Source: Achromobacter sp. UMC71 (GTDB taxonomy: Bacteria > Pseudomonadota > Gammaproteobacteria > Burkholderiales > Burkholderiaceae_B). Taken from it: 64,000 nucleotides of DNA. Every line of letters begins with the position of its first letter. Position 1 is the stretch's first letter. A program made the translations under genes and the position numbers. The notes under the pieces were generated by a model. That model was not told the DNA's origin. It ran no database searches and saw only the letters and a list, made by a program, of their open reading frames with translations. Location: the NCBI RefSeq assembly GCF_014170305.1, contig NZ_LZZT01000039.1, positions 102,150 to 166,149 of the forward strand, given 5' to 3'. Positions 1-7,963 of the stretch are shown piece by piece.

Positions 1-1
1 C

Positions 2-2257
2 GCCCAGCACGAAGTGGTTGCCCCCGCCCGTGCCGGTGTGGCGGCCGTCGGCCATGAATTTTTCGGTCGACAGGCGCGTCTCGAAGGCGGCCTGGTACAG
101 GAACTCGGTATGGTCGACCAGTTCGGCCCAGTTGGCGGCCGGGTGGATATTCACTTCGATCACGCCCGGGTCGGGGGTGACCTGCAGCACCTTCAGGCGC
201 GGATCGCGCGGCGGCGGGTAGCCTTCCATCACGATCTTCACCGACAGGTCGCGGGCCGTGGCCTCGACCTGGGTGACCAGGTCCAGGTAGTCCTCCAGGC
301 GCTGCAACGGCGGCATGAAGATGTACAGCACGCCGTTGCGGGCCTCGACACACAGCGCGGTGCGGGTGATCCAGGCGGCGGACTCGAACTTGTCGGGGCT
401 GCGGCCGGCCGGGTCGCCCGACCCCGTCGGGCCCGTGGCGCCGCCCGCGTGGCCGGCGCCGGTCAGGCCGTTGCCCCGGGCAGCGCCCTGGCCGTCATTG
501 CCGGCCGCCGGGCGCAGCGCCGCGCCCGGAGACGGCTGCATCCGCCATGGCGCGGCCACCGGCAAGGCGCGCCGCGCCTCGAACGGATCGCGCTCCAGCA
601 GCACCGGCGCGTCGCCCTCGGCCACCCAGGGCAGCGAATCCAGCGGCAGCCGGTAGCCCATGGGTGAATCGCCAGGGAACAGGTACATGCGTTCATCGCG
701 CAGGAACCACGGGCCCGACACCCAGGCCGGTCCGTCCAGCTCCGGCCCATCGCCGCGCCGCACCGGCAGCGCATAGCCCGTCACGCTGTCCAGTCTGGCC
801 TCGAACACGCGGTGCAGGCGCGCGCGCTCCATGTCGTCGTCCAGCCGCGAATCGAACGGGTCCACGTTGACCGGCAGCCGGCGCTCGCGCCACAGGTAAT
901 AGAACACGTCCTCGTAGCCCGGCACGATGTACTCGTCGCCCAGCCCCAGCCGCGCGCACAGCTGGCCCATGAAGCGCCGCGCGTCGGTGGCGTCGTACTT
1001 GCTGCGCTGCCGTTCATCGGCGAACAGCGCCGGGTCCTGCCAGCAGGCCTGGCCGTCTTCGCGCCAGTAGATCGACAGCGCCCAGCGCGGCAATTGCTCG
1101 CCCGGGTACCACTTGCCCTGGCCGAAATGCAGAAAGCCATTGGCGCCGTAGCGTTCGCGCAGCCGGTTCAGCAAGGCCACCGCATAGCCGCGCTTGCTCG
1201 GGCCCAGCGCGGCCGTGTTCCATTCGGCGCCGTCGCGGTCCTCGGTGGACACGAAGGTCGGTTCGCCGCCCATGGTCAGGCGCACGTCCATCTGGTCCAG
1301 ATGGTCGTCGATGTGCAGGCCCAGGTCGCGGATGGCCTGCCACTGGCTGTCGGTGTAGGGCTTGGTCACGCGCGGCGATTCGAAAATGCGCGTGACTTCC
1401 ATGGTGTGGGTGAATTCGACCTCGGCCTCGTCCACGGCGCCCGTCACCGGGGCGGCGCTGCCGGGCTCGGGCGTCGCCGCCAATGGAATATGCCCCTCGC
1501 CGGCCAACAGGCCCGAGGTCGGGTCCAGCCCGATCCAGCCCGCGCCGGGCAGATAGACCTCGCACCACGCGTGCAGGTCCGTGAAATCGGCCTGTGCCCC
1601 GCTCGGGCCGTCCAGCGCCGCCACGTCCGGCTTGAGCTGGATCAGGTAACCGGACACGAAACGGGCCGCCAACCCCAGATGCCGCAGCGCCTGCACCAGC
1701 AGCCAGGCCGAATCGCGGCACGAGCCGGCGTTGCGGGTCAGCGTTACCTCGGGCGTCTGTACGCCCGGCTCCATGCGGATCAGGTACTTGATTTCCTGGT
1801 GGAGCTGGCGGTTCAGGCCCACCAGGAAATCCACGGTGCGCTGCGGCCGCTTGTCGACCCGCCCCAGGAAATCGGTAAAGCGCGGCGTCGCCTCCTGCCG
1901 CACCCGGTAGGGCGCCAGCTCGCGCGCCAGCCCGTCGTCATAGTCGAACGGAAATTCCTCGGCGCTGGGCTCCAGAAAAAAGTCGAACGGGTTGTAGACC
2001 GCCATTTCGGCGACCAGATCCACCGTGATCTTGAACTCGCGGGTCTTGTCCGGGAAGTTCAGCCGCGCCAGGTAGTTGGCGAACGGGTCCTGCTGCCAGT
2101 TGATGAAATGGTTTTCCGGCTCGATCGTCAGCGAGTACGACAGGATCGGCGTGCGGCTGTGCGGCGCCGGCCGCAGCCGCAGCACCTGGGCGGACAGCCC
2201 CACCAGCCGGTCGTATCGGTACTGCGTCACATGCTTGAGCGCTACGTGGATCGTCAC
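2..2257 (-). CDS. Large transglutaminase-like protein, DUF2126 type (3' end outside window)
   Basis: The frame stays open from 2257 to the left edge, so at least 752 residues are encoded and the C-terminus is missing. The start is GTG, preceded by GGAGAAGG. The N-terminus (TIHVALKHVTQYRYDRL) is the usual bacterial transglutaminase N-terminal domain. The papain-like core follows at roughly residues 165-245, with Cys in NAGSCRDSAW, His in DLHAWCEVYLPGAGW and Asp in GLDPTSG, so the triad looks complete. The long C-terminal part (from about 290, GGEPTFVSTEDRDGAEWN) matches the DUF2126 region. Family members of about 1100 residues usually sit beside a small transglutaminase, an alpha-E protein and an ATP-grasp protein, so the operon probably continues to the left. 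The substrate is unknown; cysteine protease or amide-forming activity is possible. Confidence 0.85.
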   Translation of the reverse strand, partial: MTIHVALKHVTQYRYDRLVGLSAQVLRLRPAPHSRTPILSYSLTIEPENHFINWQQDPFANYLARLNFPDKTREFKITVDLVAEMAVYNPFDFFLEPSAEEFPFDYDDGLARELAPYRVRQEATPRFTDFLGRVDKRPQRTVDFLVGLNRQLHQEIKYLIRMEPGVQTPEVTLTRNAGSCRDSAWLLVQALRHLGLAARFVSGYLIQLKPDVAALDGPSGAQADFTDLHAWCEVYLPGAGWIGLDPTSGLLAGEGHIPLAATPEPGSAAPVTGAVDEAEVEFTHTMEVTRIFESPRVTKPYTDSQWQAIRDLGLHIDDHLDQMDVRLTMGGEPTFVSTEDRDGAEWNTAALGPSKRGYAVALLNRLRERYGANGFLHFGQGKWYPGEQLPRWALSIYWREDGQACWQDPALFADERQRSKYDATDARRFMGQLCARLGLGDEYIVPGYEDVFYYLWRERRLPVNVDPFDSRLDDDMERARLHRVFEARLDSVTGYALPVRRGDGPELDGPAWVSGPWFLRDERMYLFPGDSPMGYRLPLDSLPWVAEGDAPVLLERDPFEARRALPVAAPWRMQPSPGAALRPAAGNDGQGAARGNGLTGAGHAGGATGPTGSGDPAGRSPDKFESAAWITRTALCVEARNGVLYIFMPPLQRLEDYLDLVTQVEATARDLSVKIVMEGYPPPRDPRLKVLQVTPDPGVIEVNIHPAANWAELVDHTEFLYQAAFETRLSTEKFMADGRHTGTGGGNHFVLG

Positions 2258-2385
2258 TGCCTTCTCCGGGGACGGGGCAAACGGGGCCTTGATGGCGGGG
2301 CCAAGGAATGTGAACGGCGCAATGCGGCAGGCCGGCGGATGGCGACGAACCGGCTGCGCGCCGGCCGCTAGCGCCCATTGTGCCG

Positions 2386-3180
2386 TCAGCTGGCCTGCAT
2401 CTGCACGGAAATCTGGGTCGACATGCCGGCGCCCTGCCCGTGCAGCCAACGCACCGGCGACGCCGAATCATGGTCGCGCGCCACCGCCAGCCGGCAATGG
2501 CTGTCCGAAGCGAAACGGCAATGGGTCACGTCCACGCTGATCCAGCCCAGCTCGGGCAGCCAGATGTCGGCCCAGGCATGCGCCACCGCTTGGTCTTCAC
2601 GGGTGTACAGATAGCCGCTGACGTAGCGCGCCGGCGTGCCGCAGACGCGGGCGCAAGCCAGGAACAGGTGGGCCTGGTCGCGGCTGCCGCCCCGCCCCAG
2701 CGCCAGCACCTGGGCCGCGCCGGGGGCGTCGTCCGCCGCGTCGGCCGCAAAAACCACCCTATCGCAGATGGCCTCGGCCAGCGACAAGGCGTCTTGCGGG
2801 GTGGCCAACCCCCGCGGCAGCACCCGGCCCGAGAAGCCGCGCACGGCCTCATCGCCGTGGGTCAGCGCGGTCGGCACGCAATACACGTGCACCGGCAAGC
2901 GGTGGTCTTCCGGGCCGACGTGGCCTTGCGACAGCGGCTCGATCTCGACCTGGCCGGTGACCTGTATTTCCACCTCGCTGTGGCGCCGGTTCAGGATCAG
3001 CGTGTGGGCGACATTGCCGTAGGCATCGACCTGGGCCTGGATGTCGCCCGGCGCCTGGATCTGCCACCGCAAGGCGCGCTGGTGCTCGTCCAACCGGGGC
3101 GTCAGCCGCAAGGTCTGGATGCTGTAGCTGACCGGCGCGGCATAGCGGTAACGCGTAACGTGCTTGACGAGATGCTTCAC
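2386..3180 (-). CDS. Small transglutaminase-like protein with Ser at the nucleophile position
   Basis: 264 residues from a GTG start with a good AAAGGAG site upstream. The N-terminal domain (KHLVKHVTRYRYAAPVSYSIQ) and core place it in the bacterial transglutaminase-like family, alongside the larger homologue 128 bp downstream. The core motif reads GRGGSRDQAHLF where active members have a Cys (G-x-C-x-D), whereas the His (AHAWADIWLPELGW) and Asp (SVDVTH) positions are kept. The codon there is AGC. The protein is therefore either catalytically dead, a serine variant, or a binding partner of the large homologue. It probably starts the operon that continues leftwards. The family is assigned with good confidence; the activity is not. 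Confidence 0.85.
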   Translation of the reverse strand: MKHLVKHVTRYRYAAPVSYSIQTLRLTPRLDEHQRALRWQIQAPGDIQAQVDAYGNVAHTLILNRRHSEVEIQVTGQVEIEPLSQGHVGPEDHRLPVHVYCVPTALTHGDEAVRGFSGRVLPRGLATPQDALSLAEAICDRVVFAADAADDAPGAAQVLALGRGGSRDQAHLFLACARVCGTPARYVSGYLYTREDQAVAHAWADIWLPELGWISVDVTHCRFASDSHCRLAVARDHDSASPVRWLHGQGAGMSTQISVQMQAS

Positions 3181-3590
3181 GAACGTCTCCTTTCCAAGAT
3201 CACGCGGGCTCTGTGCATCAGCGGCCGGTGTGGTTGCGCTCAGGGAGCGGCGCCTATCTTGCTGGCCGTCTGTGACGATACTGCTAGCAACTCGCGTGCC
3301 AGGGCGGGCCGGGCACGCGGATTGCGGGAGTGAGGGGTGGATTTATGGGGGGAACGCCGCCGCCAGACCGGTGCGGCGAGTGAAAATACTGCCATGGCCC
3401 GTGCCATTGCGCACCACGCCGGTGCGAGCACGGCGCGCCATGTCGGGCCGGCACCTGGCTCGCGGCCGGCCTACCCCCCACGTTGGGCCAGCGCGTGGCC
3501 CGTAACCGGCCTGCACCCCACGTCGGGCCAGCGACTGGCCCGCGACTGGCCTACACCGCACGTTGGGCCAGCGACTGGCCCGCGGCCGGC
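3181..3590. other. 410-bp gene-free stretch
   Basis: No convincing gene. The right part is filled by the 40-bp repeats at 3440-3599. The left part must hold the promoter of the minus-strand transglutaminase operon that starts at 3180, but no clear -35/-10 pair was recognised. Confidence 0.6.
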
Positions 3591-3599
3591 CTACACCGC
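3440..3599. repeat. Four tandem 40-bp repeats, each able to form a hairpin
   Basis: Four directly adjacent 40-bp units start at 3440, 3480, 3520 and 3560. Units 3 and 4 hold the perfect inverted repeat GGGCCAG-CGA-CTGGCCC; units 1 and 2 hold degenerate forms. The last unit overlaps the stop codon of the LD-carboxypeptidase gene (3591-3593), so the array forms its 3' end. It may act as a terminator or mRNA-stabilising array, or it may be a REP-like or slippage-derived repeat. There is no poly-T tract. Confidence 0.85.
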
Positions 3600-4727
3600 G
3601 ACCGGCTGCTCCAGCCGCAGGCCGCGGCGCTCGGTATCCAGCGTGACCAGCGCGCCCAGCGGCAGCGTCAGGTTGGGGTCGCCATGGCCGCTGGGCCAGG
3701 CCGCCAGCACCGGAATGCCGCGCGCCTGGAAGTGCTCCTGCAACAGCGGAAACAGCTGGCTCTGGCCCATGGCGTCGCCGCCCGGCAGGCCCAGGCGGGT
3801 GAAATTGCCCGCCAGTACGCCCTTGATGCGGTCGAATTTGCCCGCGGCGCGCAATTGCGACAGCAGCCGGTCGATGCGCGGCAGCGCCTCGTTGACGTCC
3901 TCGATGAATAGAATCGCATCGCGCGTGGCGATCTCGTGGCGCGAGCCGATGGTGGCCGCGATCAGCGCCAGGTTGCCGCCCACCAGCCGGCCCGTTGCCG
4001 TGCCGGGGGCCAGCGCCACCGGGTACGTGTCCGGGGGCGCCTCGATCCACGCGCCCTGCCCGATCTGCCCGCCTATCATGGCCAGCACATGGCTGGCGGT
4101 GGGCTCGGCCTTGCCGGCCAGGATGTCCTGCGCCAGCATCGGCCCGTGAAACGTGACGAATCCGGCCTGCTTCTGGATCGCCAGGTGCAGCGCCGTGATG
4201 TCGCTGTAGCCGATGAACGGCTTGGGATGCGCGCGCAGCAGCGCGACATCCAGCTTGCCGGCAATGCGCCACGAGCCAAAACCGCCTTGCAGGCACCACA
4301 CCGCGCCGATGGCCGGGTCCGCGAACGCCGCGTGCAGATCATTCAGGCGCGCCGCGTCATCGCCCGCCAGGTAATCAAACGGCGCCTCGCTGCGCGTCAG
4401 CGCGGCCGGCATGATCCGGGCCTCGTAGCCGCGTGCTTGCAACCAGTCCGCCGCCGCGAACGCCGCGCCATCGGCCGCCGAGGCCGGCGCCACGATAGCC
4501 ACCTGCCCGCCGGGCCGCAATGCCGGCACCGGCGCGTCGCGGCGGGGTGCGGCGTTGGATGATGGCGTGCCGCCCGGCGCCAGCTGTCCGTCTTCGGCCG
4601 GCTGCGGCGCGCGCGCCGCGCACCCCGCCAACGTCAAGCCCGACAACCCCAAGGCCCCCGCCGCGCGCAACACGCTGCGGCGTATCGGATTGACTTCAGG
4701 CAGCGGGTAGCCGGCAGAACGGGGCAT
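3591..4727 (-). CDS. ldcA: LD-carboxypeptidase (peptidase S66), exported
   Basis: 378 residues. The N-terminus has RRSVLRAAGALGLSGL followed by LAGC, i.e. a twin-arginine-like stretch plus a lipobox, so an envelope-anchored lipoprotein is likely. The S66 family cleaves the L,D bond of murein tetrapeptides during cell-wall recycling. The Ser-Glu-His triad can be placed: Ser in GGFGSWRI, Glu in LFIEDVNE, His in SGHGDPNLTLPLG. Classical LdcA is cytoplasmic, so the lipoprotein signal is a notable variant. The gene stands alone, preceded by an AT-rich leader with 22-bp repeats and followed by 40-bp hairpin repeats. Confidence 0.88.
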   Translation of the reverse strand: MPRSAGYPLPEVNPIRRSVLRAAGALGLSGLTLAGCAARAPQPAEDGQLAPGGTPSSNAAPRRDAPVPALRPGGQVAIVAPASAADGAAFAAADWLQARGYEARIMPAALTRSEAPFDYLAGDDAARLNDLHAAFADPAIGAVWCLQGGFGSWRIAGKLDVALLRAHPKPFIGYSDITALHLAIQKQAGFVTFHGPMLAQDILAGKAEPTASHVLAMIGGQIGQGAWIEAPPDTYPVALAPGTATGRLVGGNLALIAATIGSRHEIATRDAILFIEDVNEALPRIDRLLSQLRAAGKFDRIKGVLAGNFTRLGLPGGDAMGQSQLFPLLQEHFQARGIPVLAAWPSGHGDPNLTLPLGALVTLDTERRGLRLEQPVAV

Positions 4728-4793
4728 GCGACGTCCTTTTTATAGATTGATTATTGTTATTTATCAGATAGTTATAGAATAATCGAAGAATCA

Positions 4794-4859
4794 ACTTCAA
4801 TTTATTCCAGAATTTACTTCAACCTATTCCAGAATTCACCTGAGGTTATTCGAGAATTC
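4794..4859. repeat. Three tandem 22-bp AT-rich repeats
   Basis: Units start at 4794, 4816 and 4838, each built on ACTTCAA...ATTCCAGAATT; a partial fourth starts at 4860. They lie in an AT-rich island (about 4740-4870) upstream of the LD-carboxypeptidase gene on the minus strand, where its promoter should be. They could be repeated operator sites or a slippage product. Confidence 0.75.
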
Positions 4860-4894
4860 ACTTTAAGTTGAATCTTGCCCCATCAAGGCGGCCG

Positions 4895-4918
4895 GCCGGG
4901 CCGTCAAACCTGCCCGGC
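4895..4918 (-). terminator. GC-rich hairpin after the pseudouridine synthase gene
   Basis: Arms GCCGGGC (4895-4901) and GCCCGGC (4912-4918) with a 10-nt loop, 14 bp beyond the stop codon at 4933. There is no T tract, so termination is only probable. Confidence 0.4.
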
Positions 4919-4932
4919 GGCCCGCTTGTGCG

Positions 4933-5658
4933 CTAGAAGCGCTCGTACTCCAGCCGGTAACGCCACTGCCCCGCCGCCAACCCCGCCATCGGCAAGCGGC
5001 CGATGCGCAGGCGGCGCAAGCCCAGCAATTGCAGGCCCGCCGTATCGCACGCGTATTCAATGAACCCCAGCGCGGGCGTCTTCAGTGCAAAGCGCAGGTG
5101 GGTTTCGTTCTGCCAGCTCACCTTCATCGGCGTGGCCGCCCGGCCTTCGTAGGCCAGGCCGCGCTGCAAGCGCGCCAGGCCCGCGGCATCCAGCGTGCCG
5201 CGCACCTGGGCGATGTATTCCTGTTCCACGTGCCGGCCCTCTTCGACCAGCTTGCGCGCCACGGCGTATTCCTGCGTGTACACCACCAGCCCGCTGGCCG
5301 CGCGCTCCAGCGGCGTCACCAGTTTCAGGCCGTTGAATATCCGCTTCAGGTAGCGGTGCCCCGAACGGTCGCCCGGCATCTGGTTGGCGGGCACGATCAG
5401 GTTCAGCGCCGATTCCCGCGGGTCCGATGCGGACAGGCCGGCGGGCTTGTGCACCAAAACGGTCACCGGGCGCATGTCTTCCAGCTTGGCGCCGGGCAGC
5501 AGGCTCACCGTCTGGCCCGCGCCCACCCGAAAGCCGGGCTCTTCAATGACCTTGCCATCCACGGCCACCCAGCCGCCTTCGATATAGCGTTCGGCATCGC
5601 CGCGCGAGCAGGATTGTTCGGTGGCCAGCCGCTTGGCCAGGCGGACGCTGTCGCTCAT
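4933..5658 (-). CDS. rRNA pseudouridine synthase, RluF/RsuA type
   Basis: 241 residues from the ATG at 5658, preceded by AGGGAGG; a longer reading frame exists but lacks a ribosome site. The N-terminal S4-like RNA-binding domain (about residues 1-60: RLAKRLATEQSCSRGDAERYIEGG...VDG) is followed by the RsuA/RluF catalytic fold. The catalytic Asp position of this family lies in the R-L-D-x-x-[TS]xG segment, which here reads TPLERAASGLVVYTQ, with Glu in place of Asp. Members isomerise uridine to pseudouridine in 23S rRNA or tRNA. The Asp-to-Glu change makes activity uncertain. A monocistronic gene is likely. Confidence 0.8.
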   Translation of the reverse strand: MSDSVRLAKRLATEQSCSRGDAERYIEGGWVAVDGKVIEEPGFRVGAGQTVSLLPGAKLEDMRPVTVLVHKPAGLSASDPRESALNLIVPANQMPGDRSGHRYLKRIFNGLKLVTPLERAASGLVVYTQEYAVARKLVEEGRHVEQEYIAQVRGTLDAAGLARLQRGLAYEGRAATPMKVSWQNETHLRFALKTPALGFIEYACDTAGLQLLGLRRLRIGRLPMAGLAAGQWRYRLEYERF

Positions 5659-6000
5659 GGACGGCCTCCCTGGTGCGTGACGGTAAAGGGGGCGGGGAAA
5701 AAAAGAAGGGAAATCGGCGGGTAAATCGTCATCTTGGACACTGCGGAAAAGGCGTAGACGGGGCGCTGTTGCGCAAGATTGCCCTTGCGCCGGCCCCAAG
5801 GCCAGAATGTTACGCGCTTTCCCCGGGACGCGGCGCCGGCGGGCACCGCCCGCTTGCCGCGTGCTTCACGTCCGCGCCGGCAGCGATGGCGCCGGGTGCG
5901 GGGTCCGAGGGGGCCGTGCCGGTTGCGGATGCGCGATCCGCGGCGGCAGCGCCGGCTCCCCTCATCGCCCCCGCGTGCCGGGGTGCAACCGCCCTGCGCG
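5659..6000. other. 342-bp gene-free stretch
   Basis: GC-rich spacer between two minus-strand genes. A small hairpin (CCCCG-CGTGC-CGGGG, 5969-5983) lies just after the permease stop codon. No clear promoter or RNA gene was seen. Confidence 0.5.
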
Positions 6001-7107
6001 TCACAGTTCGGTCGGGTGCTTCAGCGTGGCCGGCGCGCCGTCCTCGGGCGGCGGCACTTCGTCCACCCAGGCCTTGAGCAGCGTCGAGGTCACCGCCAGG
6101 ATCACCGGGCCGATGAACAGGCCCACGATGCCAAACGCGAACATGCCGCCCAGCACGCCGGCCAGGATCAGCAGCATCGACAGATCCACCCCGCGCTTGA
6201 TCAGCATCGGCCGCAGCAGGTTGTCCAGCATGGTGACCAGCACCGCCCACACCAGCAGCAGGATCGCCGCCAGCTTCATCTCGTTCTGGAACAGCCAGAT
6301 CACCCCGCCCAACAGCGGCAGGAATGGCCCCAGCTGCGCCAGGCACAGCATCAGCATCAGCGCCGTGATGATGCCGGCCGCCGGCACGCCCGCAATCCAC
6401 AGGCCCAGCCCGCCCAGCGCCGACTGCACCACCGCCGTCACCACGATGCCCAGCGCCACCGCCCGGATCGACAAGCCGGCCAGCCGAATCGCCGCCACGC
6501 CGCGGTGGCCCGCCAGGCGGTTGGCGAAACGCTGCATGAACTGCGCCGCCTTGTCGCCCTGAAAGTAAAGAATGCCCGCGATGACGATGGTGATCAGCAT
6601 GTGCATCACAAACACGCCCACGATCGCCGCATTGCTCAGCAGCCATTTGGCGGCCATGGTCACGTAAGGCTCCAGCCGCGCCAGCAGCCCGCCCGCGCCG
6701 GCATCGGCCAGCGCCTGCCATTCCTGGGCAATGCGCGGCCCGCCCAGCGGCACGCTCTGCACCCAGCCCGGCGGCGCCATCAGCGTGTAGTCGGGCAGGC
6801 GCTTGATCGCGGTCATGATGGCGCCGCCATGCAGCGCCAGCGTCGAAATCGCCTGATACAACGGCAGCACGATCACCACCAGCAGCACCAGCAGCATCGC
6901 CAGCGTGGCCAGCCAGCGCCTGCCGCCGCAGCGCCGCTGCACCGCCAGCATCACCGGCCAGGTCGCCACCACGATGGTGGTCGCCCAGATCAGCCCGAAC
7001 AGAAAGGGTTTCAGCACATACAGGCTGCCGATCATCAGGGCGGAAAGAATGACGATGACCAGCAGGTTACGGGGCAGATCAGAGGACGGACGCGGGATCG
7101 GATTCAA
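6001..7107 (-). CDS. AI-2E family permease (YdiK/PerM-like)
   Basis: 368 residues, almost entirely hydrophobic, with about eight membrane segments and the typical long periplasmic region between the first hydrophobic pair and the remaining helices (roughly residues 90-150). C-terminal motifs such as RPMLIKRGVDLSMLLILAGVLGGMFAFGIVGLFIGPVILAV are characteristic of PF01594. The family is annotated as AI-2 exporters, but some members are Na+/H+ antiporters and the substrate here is unknown. The ATG start lies in an isolated gene transcribed away from the lipoprotein gene. Confidence 0.88.
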   Translation of the reverse strand: MNPIPRPSSDLPRNLLVIVILSALMIGSLYVLKPFLFGLIWATTIVVATWPVMLAVQRRCGGRRWLATLAMLLVLLVVIVLPLYQAISTLALHGGAIMTAIKRLPDYTLMAPPGWVQSVPLGGPRIAQEWQALADAGAGGLLARLEPYVTMAAKWLLSNAAIVGVFVMHMLITIVIAGILYFQGDKAAQFMQRFANRLAGHRGVAAIRLAGLSIRAVALGIVVTAVVQSALGGLGLWIAGVPAAGIITALMLMLCLAQLGPFLPLLGGVIWLFQNEMKLAAILLLVWAVLVTMLDNLLRPMLIKRGVDLSMLLILAGVLGGMFAFGIVGLFIGPVILAVTSTLLKAWVDEVPPPEDGAPATLKHPTEL

Positions 7108-7638
7108 GCGGCGCTCCAGGCGAAGGCGCCCAAGGTGCCTTGGGCGTGTATGAATTTATCCGAAATCCCCCTGGACGGGGGCGCCCGCGCGGGCGCAGAA
7201 TGAAGCGTCCCTCGCGCCGTGGCGCCGCCTGGCCGCGATGGGCCGCGATGGGCCGCAGCGGCAGACATGGCAAGGGCATGGGCCTTCGCCGCCCGGATTG
7301 CCTGGTTTGGGCACGCCAATTGCTGTTGGTTTTCGTCTATTAGTTGTCCCCCTCCCAACAAGACATGCTGTGGATCGCTTGTCGCGGGACGCGCCTGCCC
7401 TGACGCAGGGCGCGCCGCGATGCCCTCCAGGCCGGAATCCGGCCCGCGGGTACGACAGGCTGTGTGGATTGCTTGCCATCGTTTCTGCCTGTCCGCCAGG
7501 CGGCCCTAAAGGCCGCCGGTCGTGGCCAGGCGTCTTCGCGCCCGCATCCGGCGCGCTTGTGGCAACGCCGGCGTGGATGCAGGCGGCGCCGGCATCATCG
7601 GCCCGCTTTGCCGGCAAGCTTCTCTGTGGAGGTATGCA
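7108..7638. other. 531-bp divergent intergenic region
   Basis: Lies between two divergently transcribed genes. It holds a short repeat (GGCCGCGATG twice plus GGCCGCAGCG, 7231-7260) and several small GC-rich inverted repeats between 7380 and 7440. No credible protein-coding frame or known RNA was recognised. Confidence 0.5.
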
Positions 7639-7827
7639 ATGAAAACCCTGACCACCGCCGGCATCGTGCTGGCTTTCCTGCTTGCCGGTTGCACCATGAA
7701 CGGCCCCAGCCGCAGCACGTCCGGCAACAGCACATCGAGCATGCAACGCGATGCGGCCAACTACCACGCCGACAACTTCGGCGAGCCGGACAACACGCCG
7801 TTCCAGGGGGTTTATCCCTCGCGTTGA
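7639..7827 (+). CDS. Small lipoprotein
   Basis: 62 residues from the ATG at 7639, preceded by GGAGG at 7628-7632 with a 6-nt spacer. The N-terminus MKTLTTAGIVLAFLLAGC is a lipoprotein signal peptide with the lipobox LAGC at 15-18. The mature part (about 45 residues) is hydrophilic, rich in Ser, Asn and Asp, and ends PFQGVYPSR. No family is recognised. It stands alone upstream of a diguanylate cyclase gene (137-bp gap). It is probably an outer-membrane-anchored small envelope protein of unknown role. Confidence 0.8.
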   Translation: MKTLTTAGIVLAFLLAGCTMNGPSRSTSGNSTSSMQRDAANYHADNFGEPDNTPFQGVYPSR

Positions 7828-7963
7828 CACGGGCGAGACCAAGGAGAAACGCGGCAGGCGGCGTCGCGCCAGACGCGATGCCGTCCGCACGCGGGCTAAA
7901 GGATGAATAGCCAGCAGGCTGGCCACGAGCCTGCGCGATTGGACCCGCTGGCGCTTCAATACA

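Noticed and set aside
812..2371. 519-codon plus-strand frame near the left edge
   Set aside because: It mirrors the large transglutaminase-like gene, whose frame shows intact catalytic motifs and a ribosome site.
3440..3599. CRISPR array
   Set aside because: The 40-bp units are directly adjacent with no variable spacers and no cas genes are present.
5779..7203. 474-codon plus-strand frame rich in His, Gln and Arg
   Set aside because: Antisense shadow of the AI-2E-family permease; composition is that of a reversed membrane protein.
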